17,357 bases of DNA from JANLQX01 sp043775075 (GTDB lineage: Bacteria; Actinomycetota; Acidimicrobiia; Acidimicrobiales; JANYDT01). Location: positions 1 to 17,357 of the forward strand of contig JAYVSS010000180.1 in the NCBI GenBank assembly GCA_043775075.1, read 5' to 3'. The notes beneath the pieces were generated by a model, which saw nothing but the letters and a program-made list of their open reading frames with translations, was not told the origin of the DNA and did not search any database. Shown here one piece after another: positions 1 through 7,942 of this stretch (its first letter is position 1; each line of letters starts with the position of its first letter). Both the position numbers and the translations under genes were made by a program.

Positions 1-2076
1 CAAACGGAAGCCCGCAATAATAGTAAGCCCACGTATTGTCGACGCGGTCCCGGTGCGGACTCCATACGGTGATGCGATAGAGCCATCGAGACCGTCCACC
101 GTCGTGAACAGGTAACCCTGCGCCTTCAGCTTTTGGATCACTGCGGGAAGCGCAGCGATTGTCTGCGAACGATCACCGCCACCATCGTGCAGGAGAATGA
201 CCGATCGCTCCTGAATCGACGAAGCAACCCGACTTTCAATCGCTGCCACTCCAGGTCGGGACCAATCCGCCGGATCGTTGTTCCATGCCACCGCGTGTTC
301 TCCAAGATCATTGGCGAGCTGATCAGCCCCAACTTTGTTTCCGGACATATCCCCTTTTCCATAGGGCGAGCGAAAGAGCATTGGCCGGAGTCCGGTAATT
401 CCTTCGACCACGGCGGAACCAGCGAGGATCTCAGCTCGCGCATGGAGCGTTCCAATTTTCGAGAGGTCTTTGTGGGAATAGGTATGGTTTCCTACGACAT
501 CGCCGTCCTGCATTTCTTGACGCACCAGCGCCTGATGTTGTTGCGCCTGTTGACCGACAACAAAGAAGGTGGCGGGCACGTGTTCGGCTCGCAAGACCTT
601 GAGAATCTGAGGCGTCCATCGAGGGTCCGGTCCGTCGTCAAAGGTCAAAGCGACTACGCCACGCACGTGAACGTTGCGCACCATGCGGCGGGGACCGATA
701 GCCAGTACGGGGTGCGCCGTCCGACGGGCGTCCGCGGGCAGTTTGTCGAGCGCGCCGACTTCCTCGGATCCGATTCGCCACAGGGCAATCCCCCCAAGAT
801 GGCGGTCCAGCGCAAGCTGCGCGCGTACGGCGACGGCGCGACCATCGGAATACCAATAGGTGCGACCATCGGCCAGCCGACCGCTCCACTCCCCTGCCTT
901 CGCGTCCCAGTTTCGTGTGGCGCCCGGCTTTCTCACGAGAGTATCGAACTCCCGCGCCGAGTACTCGACAGCATGACGAGCGGACGTCCAGGCGTACCCA
1001 TAGGCAGCCACGCCAAGTTGCAGTTTCGCGTCCGGCACGACGGTCTTGGCGAAGTCAAGACCCTTGAGCGTCCACGGGAGAGAGGCCACGGGACCCGCAG
1101 CAGTGGTCAGCTCATGTTCGTCGTAGGCCATCCACGTGATTCGGTCCGCCAATTTCGACAGCGCGGCGAGGTTGTAACCGAGAAGATCCGGGTCGGTCGG
1201 GTCAGTGAATGCGGGAACGGCAATATCGATCGAACGTGATCCCAGCGCGCCTCGAAGTTCGGAGACAAAGGAAACATAGGTGGAACGGACCGAGGGTGGA
1301 AGCTTCTCAAAGTCCAGCACCACGCCGTCCCATCCTTGTTGCGCCACAAGCTTCGTAAGCGCACTTATGAGCAACCGCCTTGAGGTCGGATTGCCGACCA
1401 CCCTTGCGACGCGATCACCGTTGAAGTCTCTACCGTCAAAGTTCGAGATGACGGCGAGCGCCGTGGTTCCTGCGGCGTGGGCGCGCACCAACGTGTCGGT
1501 GGCACTCGCGACTTCGATCGTTCCAGGCTTCGCACCGAGCGTCACTCCCGTGGGAGCCAGCGACGACACGTCAGACACGTCGGCGTCGACCCCGGCGGCC
1601 GAGTCCTCGTAGTCGGACGCCACGTATCCGAGCACGTCGAATGACGGCCGCTGCAACCCCGCAAAGCCGGGCACTGTTTTGGCGGTCGCCTCGGCTCCTG
1701 CGTCCGCCGCAAGGTTAATGATGAGCGGGTCGCGACGCTGCGCGTAGGTCGGAACGGCGAGTCCGACAAACAAGCCGGCGAGTGCGACGGCGACCGTCCC
1801 ACCAGCCAACACCGTGCGCAAGCGACCAGGCCCCCGCCATCGAACTGCGGCATAAACGCACAGAACGGCCGAGGTCGCGATAACGGCCACGAGTCCGTCT
1901 GCTCGGGCCAGGGCGACAATGGCAAACCCGACGAAGAGCCATGCGACGAGGCCGCGTCGGCGCGCTCGCGCTTCCGGCTGCGCGTCCCTTGGGTCCGGGG
2001 CAGACGGCACTGGCAGCGGTGTCAGCGGAGAATCAATGACGTCACCGGGTCGGACCGTTTCGTACTGCGCGCGCAT
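1..2076 (-). CDS. Membrane-anchored GH18 + NodB polysaccharide deacetylase, 3' end outside window (probable glycosyltransferase fusion)
   Basis: Translation is open from ATG at 2076 to the window edge (692 codons); an in-frame TAA lies 7 codons upstream, so this is the first possible ATG. Residues about 43-59, 63-79 and 89-110 are hydrophobic membrane segments. Residues about 144-450 resemble a YaaH-type GH18 fold: DGVVLDFE at 250-257 keeps Asp255 and catalytic Glu257, and MAYDEH is at 316-321. Residues about 470-665 are a NodB domain: TFDDGPDP (Asp480, Asp481), NHTYSH (His531, His535), FRSPYG (Arg569) and LLHDGG (His630), so the metal and catalytic residues are intact. The last visible residues turn hydrophobic. 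Related proteins are known with the order GH18-NodB-membrane glycosyltransferase 2, so I infer a GT2 domain beyond the edge. A role in making or trimming an N-acetylated cell-surface polysaccharide is likely. It lies 102 bases downstream of the response regulator, on the same strand. Confidence 0.88.
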   Translation of the reverse strand, partial: MRAQYETVRPGDVIDSPLTPLPVPSAPDPRDAQPEARARRRGLVAWLFVGFAIVALARADGLVAVIATSAVLCVYAAVRWRGPGRLRTVLAGGTVAVALAGLFVGLAVPTYAQRRDPLIINLAADAGAEATAKTVPGFAGLQRPSFDVLGYVASDYEDSAAGVDADVSDVSSLAPTGVTLGAKPGTIEVASATDTLVRAHAAGTTALAVISNFDGRDFNGDRVARVVGNPTSRRLLISALTKLVAQQGWDGVVLDFEKLPPSVRSTYVSFVSELRGALGSRSIDIAVPAFTDPTDPDLLGYNLAALSKLADRITWMAYDEHELTTAAGPVASLPWTLKGLDFAKTVVPDAKLQLGVAAYGYAWTSARHAVEYSAREFDTLVRKPGATRNWDAKAGEWSGRLADGRTYWYSDGRAVAVRAQLALDRHLGGIALWRIGSEEVGALDKLPADARRTAHPVLAIGPRRMVRNVHVRGVVALTFDDGPDPRWTPQILKVLRAEHVPATFFVVGQQAQQHQALVRQEMQDGDVVGNHTYSHKDLSKIGTLHARAEILAGSAVVEGITGLRPMLFRSPYGKGDMSGNKVGADQLANDLGEHAVAWNNDPADWSRPGVAAIESRVASSIQERSVILLHDGGGDRSQTIAALPAVIQKLKAQGYLFTTVDGLDGSIASPYGVRTGTASTIRGLTIIAGFRL

Positions 2077-2178
2077 GGCGTTGGGTCTAGGCCTTTAGAG
2101 GTGAACGGAGGGCCCCCTTTCGGTCAACGCGGAGCAATCCCGGCCATCCCCCTTCGACGAAACGCGCTTCCCGGTTAA

Positions 2179-2934
2179 CTAACCAACCCGACCAGCGGGG
2201 GCGTCGAGTCGGTACCCCACGCCTCGCAAGGTCGAGATGTATCCGGACGAATTCTCTGCGTCGTCAGCCCCCGATTCACCTAACTTGCGGCGCAGGCTGG
2301 CAACGTGAACGTCGAGCGTTTTCGTTGAGCCAAACCAATGCTCGTCCCACACTCGGCTCATCAGGTCCTCACGGGTAAGGACTCGACCGGTGGACCGAGC
2401 GAGCTCGTGGAGGAGGTCGAACTCCTTGGCTCGCAGTTCGACTTCTGCTCCGCTCAGCCACACTCGGCGTGATGCGGAGTCAATCACTAGTTCTCCTATT
2501 TCGATCCGGTCGTCCAGCGTGCCAGCCGGGAGCGGAGTGACCCGAACCTGGGAACGAACTCGGGCCAATAGCTCGGCGAGACGAAACGGTTTTGTGACGT
2601 AGTCAATGGCGCCAGCGTCGAGCCCGAGGACAACATCGATTTCCTCAACTCGGGCGGTGAGGACAAGGACCCGCAACCCGGGATGTTCGGCAATGAGCGA
2701 CCTGCACACATCAAGACCGTCGCTGTCCGGGAGGCCGAGGTCAAGGAGCACGAGCCGAGGCAGGTTGGCCCGCGCCATCGCCTTGGCCTTCGTTCCCGTC
2801 ACTGCGTGTTCCACCGTGTACCCCTGAGACTCAAGCGCTCGCACCAGTGAGGCAGCAATTCCCTCGTCGTCCTCGACGACCAGGATGCGGGTGATCGTGG
2901 TGGTCGCGTCGGCGCGGTCGGCGGCGGTCGTCAT
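2179..2934 (-). CDS. OmpR/PhoB-family DNA-binding response regulator (orphan)
   Basis: The 251-residue product has an N-terminal receiver domain (about residues 15-130) and a C-terminal winged-helix DNA-binding domain (about 143-245). In the receiver, the acidic pair is Asp22-Asp23, the phosphoacceptor is Asp65 in LLDLGLPD, the switch Thr is Thr93 and the conserved Lys is Lys115 in TKPF. The C-terminal half has OmpR-type landmarks: RAKEFDLL, LTREDL, DVHVASLRRKLG and RGVGYRL. It should bind promoter DNA when phosphorylated by a sensor kinase. No kinase gene is present in the window. A GTG at 2961 would add nine residues; I prefer the ATG at 2934 because it begins just before the receiver domain, although neither start has a clear ribosome binding site. 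It lies 49 bases downstream of the oxygenase gene and may be co-transcribed with it. Target genes cannot be inferred. Confidence 0.92.
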   Translation of the reverse strand: MTTAADRADATTTITRILVVEDDEGIAASLVRALESQGYTVEHAVTGTKAKAMARANLPRLVLLDLGLPDSDGLDVCRSLIAEHPGLRVLVLTARVEEIDVVLGLDAGAIDYVTKPFRLAELLARVRSQVRVTPLPAGTLDDRIEIGELVIDSASRRVWLSGAEVELRAKEFDLLHELARSTGRVLTREDLMSRVWDEHWFGSTKTLDVHVASLRRKLGESGADDAENSSGYISTLRGVGYRLDAPAGRVG

Positions 2935-2983
2935 CGGTTGAAGTGTACGCAGGGCCACCACGCGCCAACGGACGCCACCCCCG

Positions 2984-4042
2984 TCATGAAGCCGGAAATG
3001 CCGCCAAACGAGTTGCCGCGGTGTTTACCGTGGCGGCGGAATTCGTGAGCGTACGGGGCCCGAGCAGTTTGGCCATGAGGTGGTCGCCGGCCACTACTGG
3101 CGGATACTTCGCCGGACTCTCGAGACTCACGCAAGTCGGCAAACATTCCACTAGCGCGTCGTGGTTTCCGTCGAAGAAGAAGGCCACTGAACGGCGGCGA
3201 GCAGTGCCGCTCGTGGACCTCGGCGGAGGAACCACTCGGTGCAAAGTGGATCGCCACCGATCGTTCGTCCACTCCGCCAGCAGATCACCGAGGTTGACCA
3301 GCAACGCGCCGGATTCGGGGATTACTCCCTGCCACGTGCCGTCCGGCGCAAGAATCTCCAGGCCCGCCACTCGGTCAGCGTAAAGTACCGTCACGATGCC
3401 GTAGTCAGTGTGCGCGCCCATGCGTTGCTGACCGTCGAGTGGATCGGGGGCACCCGGTTGGCGAATGTAGTTGTTCACCCGCATCGTCACCGTCGAGTGA
3501 TCGGTCTTGGAGGCGAAGAACGATTCCGGAAGGTCGAGGGCCACGGCAAAAATGCGAGTGAGACGGCGAGCAAGGCTGCTGGCTTCAGCGAAGTAACGCA
3601 GCAGCGGCACCCGCAAACCGGGGAGAAGTAAAGGCCATATGTTTTCGACGAACAGGTCGTGTCTGCGCGCCTGATGGGCCGCGTCATCGGGCAGGGGTTC
3701 CAGACCGAGATTGAATGCCTCAAAGAGGTCAGGAGGTGTCTGCACGCCAACGCTGTACGAGAGCGCTTCGCTACCCATCGGGGCATACCCGCGGTTGATG
3801 TCGGCCGACGGCGCAAGACACTCCTGTTTGTCCGCTTCGGGCAGGGCGAAGAATTCGTCGGTGGCAGCGAGCATTTCGCTGATGACGTCGGGGTCGATTC
3901 CGTGACCGACAACCTGGAGAAATCCGAGGCGGCGGCACGCTTTGTCGACGGCGATGGCGATCGTCTCGCGCCCGGCGCCGTCGCTGCGCTCCCAGCCAGA
4001 AATGTCGACGATTGGCACAAACGGTTCACTCACACCACTCAT
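2984..4042 (-). CDS. 2-oxoglutarate/Fe(II)-dependent dioxygenase, isopenicillin N synthase family
   Basis: The 352-residue soluble protein has the two-part plan of the family. The N-terminal DIOX_N-like region (about 8-120) starts with VPIVDISGW and contains GFLQVVGHGI and NRGYAP. The C-terminal jelly-roll (about 180-300) has the facial triad: His211 and Asp213 in GAHTDYG, and His268 in STLHRV. The cosubstrate carboxylate-binding R-x-S is Arg283/Ser285 in RRRSVAFFF. It should oxidise a small molecule using Fe(II), O2 and probably 2-oxoglutarate; the substrate cannot be told. The frame is open upstream as far as 4369, but that part would overlap the divergent deacetylase and does not look protein-like. 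The ATG at 4042 starts right before the conserved region. It is divergent from the NodB gene at 4297 and precedes the response regulator on the same strand. Confidence 0.92.
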   Translation of the reverse strand: MSGVSEPFVPIVDISGWERSDGAGRETIAIAVDKACRRLGFLQVVGHGIDPDVISEMLAATDEFFALPEADKQECLAPSADINRGYAPMGSEALSYSVGVQTPPDLFEAFNLGLEPLPDDAAHQARRHDLFVENIWPLLLPGLRVPLLRYFAEASSLARRLTRIFAVALDLPESFFASKTDHSTVTMRVNNYIRQPGAPDPLDGQQRMGAHTDYGIVTVLYADRVAGLEILAPDGTWQGVIPESGALLVNLGDLLAEWTNDRWRSTLHRVVPPPRSTSGTARRRSVAFFFDGNHDALVECLPTCVSLESPAKYPPVVAGDHLMAKLLGPRTLTNSAATVNTAATRLAAFPAS

Positions 4043-4296
4043 TGTTGCAGTGAGGGCCCGCCACAAGATTGTTGGCGGGGCGAAGGACACGCTTGCACGA
4101 CCGATGGCGCCACTTTGGCGGCAATTATCTTGTGGCGGCTCCTCAGCCAGAATGAGATATCGGCGACTTCGAACCAGCAGGGCCTTCCGGGCCACGCCAT
4201 CCAGGGCTGAACCGCCGGGCGTTTCTTCATGGCGGTGCGGTATGCCTCCTCGGCGCCTGCGGAGGGTACGTTCTCGGGCGCGAGGGCTCACGCCGC
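4043..4296. promoter_or_regulatory. Divergent promoter region with a 12-bp inverted repeat
   Basis: This 254-base gap separates the starts of the divergent oxygenase and deacetylase genes and holds no convincing gene. It contains a perfect inverted repeat: CCGCCACAAGAT at 4058-4069 and ATCTTGTGGCGG at 4127-4138, with a 57-base spacer. The first arm also begins a local hairpin (CCGCCA 4058-4063, TGGCGG 4073-4078). A possible minus-strand -10 (GATAAT, complement of 4124-4129) falls at the second arm, but no good -35 goes with it. The arrangement would suit a dimeric regulator; I do not recognise the motif. Confidence 0.45.
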
Positions 4297-5040
4297 GTGG
4301 ACGCCCACCGACAAGTCCGGCCCGGTGACCAAACTCACACCAACCGCCAACGTCAGGCCGTGCAGCCAAACGGGCTCTTTCGGGTGGACACCGACCAGCG
4401 CATCGTGGCCCTGACGTTGGACGACGGACCGGACCCCGCCCATACTCCCTACGTGCTCGACCTCCTCCGCCGGGCGAACGCGGGGGCCACGTTCTTTTGC
4501 GTCGGGATCAACGCGGCATTCTCCCCCGAACTGGTTCGTCGGGCCGTGGGCGAGGGGCACGGAATTGGTAATCACACGTACGATCACCGCGAACTTCAGC
4601 TCCTGTCACCGGCCCAGGTGCAGCGCGAGATTGAACGCGGTCAGCGCGCCCTCGTTGATATTGGCATCGTCCGACCCGATCTGTTCCGGCCGCCAAAGGG
4701 TTTTACCGATTCGATCGTCGGTGTGCTGGCCGATGCGGACCAGTTTCAGACGGTCTTCTGGGACCTCTGCGTGGAACGGTTCGTAAATAAGGAATCGGTG
4801 ACCGATGGCGTGCGCTCCCTCCTCAACGAGGTGCGGCCCGGCTCCATTATTCTCGCCCACGATGGCGGTCGCATTGTCGGTTCCGGCCGGGCCCCGCTCT
4901 CTCGGGCGAAGACCATGGAAGCACTGCCGATGTTACTGCTCGGGCTCTATCGCGACGGCTACGAGGTGGTCGACGTGGCCACGTTGATGACGCGCACCGG
5001 ACAGAGCCTTACGCCGAGTGCTTCGATCGCCGGGGAATGA
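4297..5040 (+). CDS. NodB-type polysaccharide deacetylase (stand-alone)
   Basis: This is a 247-residue carbohydrate esterase family 4 protein. The motifs in order are TLDDGPDP (Asp42, Asp43), NHTYDH (His93, His97), FRPPKG (Arg131), FWDL (Trp155, Asp156) and LAHDGG (His188). The metal-binding Asp-His-His set and the catalytic residues are all present, so it should hydrolyse N-acetyl groups from an N-acetylhexosamine substrate. The start is GTG at 4297 with GAGGG ten bases upstream (4282-4286); a GTG at 4384 just before the domain is an alternative. I see no signal peptide or membrane segment, which is odd for an enzyme of surface glycans and suggests either a cytosolic or precursor substrate or a misplaced start. 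Its last 32 bases overlap the end of convergent btuD. It shares a promoter region with the oxygenase. Confidence 0.9.
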   Translation: MDAHRQVRPGDQTHTNRQRQAVQPNGLFRVDTDQRIVALTLDDGPDPAHTPYVLDLLRRANAGATFFCVGINAAFSPELVRRAVGEGHGIGNHTYDHRELQLLSPAQVQREIERGQRALVDIGIVRPDLFRPPKGFTDSIVGVLADADQFQTVFWDLCVERFVNKESVTDGVRSLLNEVRPGSIILAHDGGRIVGSGRAPLSRAKTMEALPMLLLGLYRDGYEVVDVATLMTRTGQSLTPSASIAGE

Positions 5041-5794
5041 CGGCGAAGCCGAAATCACGGTCGTGGCGGACCACCACATCGGCACCGTAAGTGCGTTGCA
5101 CGAGATCTTGGGTGAGTACCGTCGACGGGTTTCCGGTGGCCAGTAACTCACCACCGGACAACAACGCCACAGAGTCGCCGAACTGCCCGGCAAGTGTTAA
5201 GTCGTGAAGCGCGCTTATCACCGTGAGGCCGTCGGCCTTGCGCAGCGTGTCAATCAGCTCCATGGCCTGTTGTTGGTGACGAAGATCGAGCGCGTTCGTC
5301 GGCTCATCAAGCACGAGTACGCGTGGTTGCTGCGCCAACGCCCGAGCAATAAGCGCACGTTGCATCTCGCCTCCGCTGAGCCGATCGATGCGTCGATCAG
5401 GGAAATCCTCCAGATCGAGACGGGCGAGAATGTCGTTGACAATCTCTCGGTCAATCGCCCCTTCGCGTCCGAACGGCGAGAGATGAGCCGTGCGACCAAG
5501 GAGTACGTAATCGGCCACCGTCATCGCCTCCGGAAGTTCGGGACGCTGGGGAACAACGGCGAGGATGCGAGCCCGTTCCCGCGGCTTCATATGACCAACG
5601 TCGACCCCATCGATGAGGAGTTCACCGGAGTGCACCACGTTTCCCGCCACCGCCCCTAAGAGTGATGACTTGCCCGCTCCGTTGGGGCCGACGACCACAC
5701 ACCAGGAACCGGAGTGCACCGTCAGGTTGAGGGAACGAACGACGTCGACGCTTCCCCGCCGGACCGACAGGCCCCGCATGACCAGGTCGCTCAT
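5009..5794 (-). CDS. btuD: Vitamin B12 ABC transporter ATP-binding protein BtuD
   Basis: The 261-residue ATPase has Walker A GPNGAGKS (36-43), Q-loop Gln83, signature LSGGE (139-143), Walker B VLVLDE (159-164), and the D-loop and switch His197, so all catalytic elements are intact. It resembles the FecCD-linked ATPases that energise uptake of B12, haem or siderophores. The cobalamin riboswitch and cobU upstream point to cobalamin or cobinamide. Its ATG overlaps the btuC stop by four bases (ATGA), a sign of translational coupling. The 3' end overlaps the convergent deacetylase gene by 32 bases. Confidence 0.9.
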   Translation of the reverse strand: MSDLVMRGLSVRRGSVDVVRSLNLTVHSGSWCVVVGPNGAGKSSLLGAVAGNVVHSGELLIDGVDVGHMKPRERARILAVVPQRPELPEAMTVADYVLLGRTAHLSPFGREGAIDREIVNDILARLDLEDFPDRRIDRLSGGEMQRALIARALAQQPRVLVLDEPTNALDLRHQQQAMELIDTLRKADGLTVISALHDLTLAGQFGDSVALLSGGELLATGNPSTVLTQDLVQRTYGADVVVRHDRDFGFAVIPRRSKHSA

Positions 5795-6831
5795 GAGCGA
5801 GCTCGCCCCTGACGAATGAGAAGCCAGGCGAAGAACGGGGCACCGACAAGCGCCGTGACGACGCCGATCGGTAGCTCGCGAGGCGACAGAACCGATCGCG
5901 CGGCAAGGTCGGCGAGCACGAGAAAGGCGGCGCCGAAGAGCGCGCTTCCGGGCAGCGAGATCCGGTGCGACGACCCAAACACCAAGCGCACGACGTGGGG
6001 TACAACAAGGCCCACAAAACCAATAAGTCCACTTACGGCCACGGCGGCAGCTGTGCCGAGCGAGGCGGCGATGACCACGGTGGTCCGTATCCGTTCGGGG
6101 GAAACGCCAAGCGTGCGAGCCTCATCGTCGCCCACGCTGAGGACGTCGAGTAATCGGCTGTGGGCCAATATCACGGTGGCGCACACCACCAGGTAAGGCA
6201 AGATGAGCAGCACCTCGGACCAGCCGGAGGTGACCAACCCCCCGAGAATCCAGCTGTACACAAGGCGCAACGTGTCATCACCCTGCTGCTGAGCAAAGGT
6301 TTGTAGGGCGGTGAAAAAACTGGCCACTGCCACCCCGCCTAACACCAGCCGGGTCGGATCGCGCCGGGCGCCCGTTGAGCCGGAACCAAGGTGACCGACA
6401 GCAAACGAAAGAGCGACTGCGGTCATCGCCCCAATAAAGGCAAACAGCGGAAGCGGATTGACGATCCACCCGCGCACCTCCGGCAGGTAGACAATGGCCA
6501 GCGTGGCCCCGAGGCCCGCCCCGGCGGCTGACCCAAGGAGATACGGATCAACGAGCGGATTTCGAAACGCCCCCTGATAGGCACAGCCGCAGAGACCGAG
6601 CGCACCGCCCACCATGGCCGAAAGCACGACTCGGGGAACGCGTATCTGCCAGAGGAGGGCGGCGTCGAGAGAACTCAGGTGCGTGCCCGCACCTCCAGGC
6701 AGTCGGGCCAGCACATCACTGAGCGCCGCCCACACGCCGATACCGGCGGCACCACTAAGCGCGCTGACGATACCGGTGAGGAGCACGGCAAGCACGCCGA
6801 CAAAGACCACGAAGCTCGGCCGACGTCTCAC
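5791..6831 (-). CDS. btuC: Vitamin B12 ABC transporter permease BtuC (FecCD family)
   Basis: This is a very hydrophobic protein of about 346 residues with the many transmembrane helices of FecCD permeases. Family landmarks are QIRVPRVVLSAMVGGALGL, the coupling-region stretch FRNPLVDPYLLGSAAGAGLG, and near the C-terminus GLIGFVGLVVPHVVRL. It forms the membrane channel with BtuD and receives substrate from BtuF. The frame is open upstream to 6984, but that would overlap btuF by over 100 bases with non-hydrophobic, Arg/Pro/Trp-rich sequence. I place the start at GTG 6831, which has GAGGA ten bases before it and gives the usual family length, 40 bases after the btuF stop. Confidence 0.88.
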   Translation of the reverse strand: MRRRPSFVVFVGVLAVLLTGIVSALSGAAGIGVWAALSDVLARLPGGAGTHLSSLDAALLWQIRVPRVVLSAMVGGALGLCGCAYQGAFRNPLVDPYLLGSAAGAGLGATLAIVYLPEVRGWIVNPLPLFAFIGAMTAVALSFAVGHLGSGSTGARRDPTRLVLGGVAVASFFTALQTFAQQQGDDTLRLVYSWILGGLVTSGWSEVLLILPYLVVCATVILAHSRLLDVLSVGDDEARTLGVSPERIRTTVVIAASLGTAAAVAVSGLIGFVGLVVPHVVRLVFGSSHRISLPGSALFGAAFLVLADLAARSVLSPRELPIGVVTALVGAPFFAWLLIRQGRARS

Positions 6832-6871
6832 CTGCTTCAGGTCCTCGAACGCGTGGCGATAGATCCGCGGA

Positions 6872-7849
6872 CTACGCGGCCACGGCGCCCGAAGCCACCG
6901 CCGCTTTGATGGCGTCGGCCACCGCCTTGACCTGCTCTGGAACGCGAGGTCCCCAACGTGATGCCACGTCATCGTCGAGAGCAATTACGCCCTTGCCACT
7001 CACTGCCGAAAGTTTGTCCCAGCCAGCCCGTTTCCCCAGCTCCGCGGCGCTTTGCCCGCAACACTTCACATCGGCCAAGAAGATCAGCGCGGGGTTGGCC
7101 TTCACGATGAACTCATTGCTCAACTGCGGATACCCGGTGTCCGCTCCGGGGGCGGAATCGGCGATGTTCTTCAGACCGAAGAGGGAATACACGGACCCGA
7201 TGAACGTTTTCGACGTCACGGTAAAGAACGTCGGATCAAGCTCGTGGTAGTAGGTCAACGACACTTTCGGAGCGCTGGCGATGGCGCCGCGAATCTGCTT
7301 CTTCATCCGTGCGGCAGCGAACGAAGCCCCACCAGAGTTTCCGGTGAGCGTGCCCAACTGCGCCATTTGCGTGTAGCTATCGTCCAGCGTGCTCGCCGCG
7401 GTTTGCACCAAAACCGGGACCCTCAGCGCGCGTAGTGCATCGGTAACTTTATCACTCTGGCTCATAACGACGAGGTCCGGTTGGTAAGCAGCAATCGCTT
7501 CCACGTTGGGCTGAAATCCTGACAGCTTGGTCTTCGGCGCGGTGGTCGGGAAGTTCGACTGATCGTCAACGGCAATGACCTGCTTACCGGCGCCAACGGC
7601 GAAAAGGATCTCGGTGGCCGTCGGCGAAATCGACACGATGCGCTTGGGCTTTCGGGTCACCGTCACCTTCACTGCGCCAACGCTTACACTCGCCGGGAAG
7701 CGATCCACCGTGACCTTCGCCGCCGACGACGGGGACACCAAAACGAAACTGGTGCCACCGACGATCGCCGGAACAAGAAGAACAACGCTAAGGCGGCGTC
7801 GGCCGCCCGAACGAGGCGCACCGAAAGCAGTTCGGGAAGTAGCAGACAT
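6872..7849 (-). CDS. btuF: Vitamin B12-binding extracellular protein BtuF
   Basis: The 325-residue class III periplasmic-binding-type protein captures cobalamin or cobinamide outside the membrane and passes it to BtuCD. After a basic stretch (RRR at 17-19), residues about 20-43 are hydrophobic and end in SPSSAAK, a plausible signal-peptidase I site. Family features follow: KRIVSISPTATEILFAVGAG (69-88), QPNVEAIAAYQPDLVV (113-128), and a C-terminal lobe with NPALIFLAD and LDDDVASRWGPR. There is no lipobox cysteine, unlike most binding proteins of monoderm bacteria and unlike the lipoprotein at 10079-11470. The ATG at 7849 is chosen because AAGGA lies seven bases upstream; an open frame back to 7924 would enter the riboswitch leader. 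Cobalamin specificity is inferred from the riboswitch and cobU. Confidence 0.9.
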   Translation of the reverse strand: MSATSRTAFGAPRSGGRRRLSVVLLVPAIVGGTSFVLVSPSSAAKVTVDRFPASVSVGAVKVTVTRKPKRIVSISPTATEILFAVGAGKQVIAVDDQSNFPTTAPKTKLSGFQPNVEAIAAYQPDLVVMSQSDKVTDALRALRVPVLVQTAASTLDDSYTQMAQLGTLTGNSGGASFAAARMKKQIRGAIASAPKVSLTYYHELDPTFFTVTSKTFIGSVYSLFGLKNIADSAPGADTGYPQLSNEFIVKANPALIFLADVKCCGQSAAELGKRAGWDKLSAVSGKGVIALDDDVASRWGPRVPEQVKAVADAIKAAVASGAVAA

Positions 7850-7856
7850 GGGGACA

Positions 7857-7883
7857 TCCTTGGCTTGGCCGCAGGACGAAGGA
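7857..7883 (-). promoter_or_regulatory. Possible hairpin covering the btuF ribosome binding site
   Basis: On the minus strand the btuF Shine-Dalgarno AAGGA (plus 7857-7861) is exactly complementary to TCCTT (plus 7879-7883), with a 17-base loop. A short stem that hides the ribosome binding site just downstream of a cobalamin riboswitch would fit translational control. The stem is only five pairs, so this is a suggestion. Confidence 0.35.
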
Positions 7884-7942
7884 GCCCGAGGGACGCGTTC
7901 AGCATCCGACGAACCACCCTTCAACCGAGGGTTGGGTACGTG

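Noticed and set aside
133..1239. Long plus-strand open frame (368 codons)
   Set aside because: It is antisense to the GH18-NodB gene, whose domains and catalytic motifs are clear; the plus-strand product is Arg-rich with no domain pattern.
4043..4369. N-terminal extension of the oxygenase by 109 residues
   Set aside because: The added sequence is low-quality Arg-rich, overlaps the divergent deacetylase start and precedes the family N-terminus at the ATG 4042.
6832..6984. Upstream start for btuC
   Set aside because: It would overlap btuF by more than 100 bases with non-hydrophobic sequence; GTG 6831 has a ribosome binding site and gives normal length.
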